A program made the translations under genes and the position numbers. A DNA stretch of 45,822 nucleotides from Burkholderiaceae bacterium (GTDB taxonomy: Bacteria; Pseudomonadota; Gammaproteobacteria; Burkholderiales; Burkholderiaceae), in the NCBI GenBank assembly GCA_947380285.1, contig CANCQD010000003.1, positions 1-45,822 on the forward strand, read 5' to 3'. Below the pieces are notes generated by a model. That model worked only from the letters and a program-made list of their open reading frames with translations, had not been told where the DNA came from and made no database searches. Positions 45,618-45,822 of this stretch are shown here, in pieces. The first letter of the stretch is position 1, and each line of letters begins with the position of its first letter.

Positions 45618-45822
45618 TGGCCAATACCACTAAGGATCTTTTTGTCTTTGCCAATCTTGATGGTGAATTTGTACCAGCAGGTCAACTGCAAGTAGATGAG
45701 GAAGGCTCAAGACTTATTGCCTCTTCATTTGCTTATGGCTTGCGTTACTTAGATAGGAGCAACGCACAAGAAGTGGATCCAGTCGCTCTTAGCCTTAGGA
45801 GTAAAAGTGAGATCAAAGGTAA
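45617..45822 (+). CDS. HipA-family toxin kinase, N-terminal fragment cut by window edge
   Basis: The 68 residues in view start MANTTKDLFVFANLDGEFVPAG and continue ASSFAYGLRYLDRSN and EVDPVALSLR, the N-terminal subdomain of HipA-type serine/threonine kinases (couple_hipA). The catalytic domain lies outside the window. In E. coli HipA phosphorylates glutamyl-tRNA synthetase to induce persistence; the target here is unknown. The ATG overlaps the hipB stop. Confidence 0.8.
   Translation, partial: MANTTKDLFVFANLDGEFVPAGQLQVDEEGSRLIASSFAYGLRYLDRSNAQEVDPVALSLRSKSEIKG

Overview
The window is chromosomal DNA from a low-to-moderate GC betaproteobacterium. Protein style, the combination of a methylmalonyl-CoA cluster, Bug-type binding proteins and a complete aerobic-type thiamin operon, and the compact gene spacing all resemble freshwater Polynucleobacter (Burkholderiaceae). 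That assignment is an inference from memory of the families, not a database match. There is no phage, insertion sequence or CRISPR array; almost all of the window is ordinary housekeeping and catabolic gene content with short intergenic gaps.

Layout. 1-5212 (minus strand): a propionyl-CoA to succinyl-CoA module in transcription order mutase, MeaB chaperone, carboxyltransferase and biotin carboxylase (cut by the window edge), with a divergent GntR/FCD regulator whose start codon lies inside a 22-bp perfect palindrome. 6025-6775: two small c-type cytochromes. 6935-11220: MoxR ATPase, CoxE-like VWA protein, a RidA protein, a MocA-like nucleotidyltransferase and an XdhC-like protein, i.e. maturation factors of a molybdenum hydroxylase without the enzyme. 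11237-15672: ParE and ParC, translationally coupled. 15752-18346: class III CoA-transferase, MFS transporter and a tiny membrane protein, followed by tRNA-Arg(CCT) and an inverted pair of consensus DnaA boxes.

18729-25820: thiamin region: a DUF4743-type Nudix hydrolase, a TPP riboswitch, thiC-thiO-thiS-thiG-thiE, and a convergent thiD; then tRNA-Asn(GTT) with a strong terminator. 26092-33569: small hypothetical proteins, the tRNA hydroxylation factor TrhP, an outer-membrane-type protein, a sugar-acid-type IlvD/Edd dehydratase and FadD. 33605-34692: an adenine-producing nucleosidase and Apt, with start codons only 11 bp apart, divergent. 34689-36699: yqjK-yqjE-yqjD, a zinc-ribbon Smr protein, a secreted protein and a 59-residue HTH/zinc-ribbon protein under an inverted-repeat operator.

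36923-41823 is the most interesting stretch: a plus-strand operon of a Bug solute-binding protein, AMP-forming acyl-CoA synthetase, a citryl-CoA-lyase-like protein in which the expected catalytic aspartate reads as threonine, and two SDR dehydrogenases, one with an expanded glycine-rich loop. It looks like an uptake-activation-cleavage/oxidation route for an unknown carboxylic acid. 41886-45275 holds a lipoprotein, an HD-GYP phosphodiesterase, a DUF1345 membrane protein and a membrane-anchored three-loop EF-hand protein. The window ends in a HipB/HipA-type toxin-antitoxin locus with two 16-bp operator copies forming a perfect inverted repeat.
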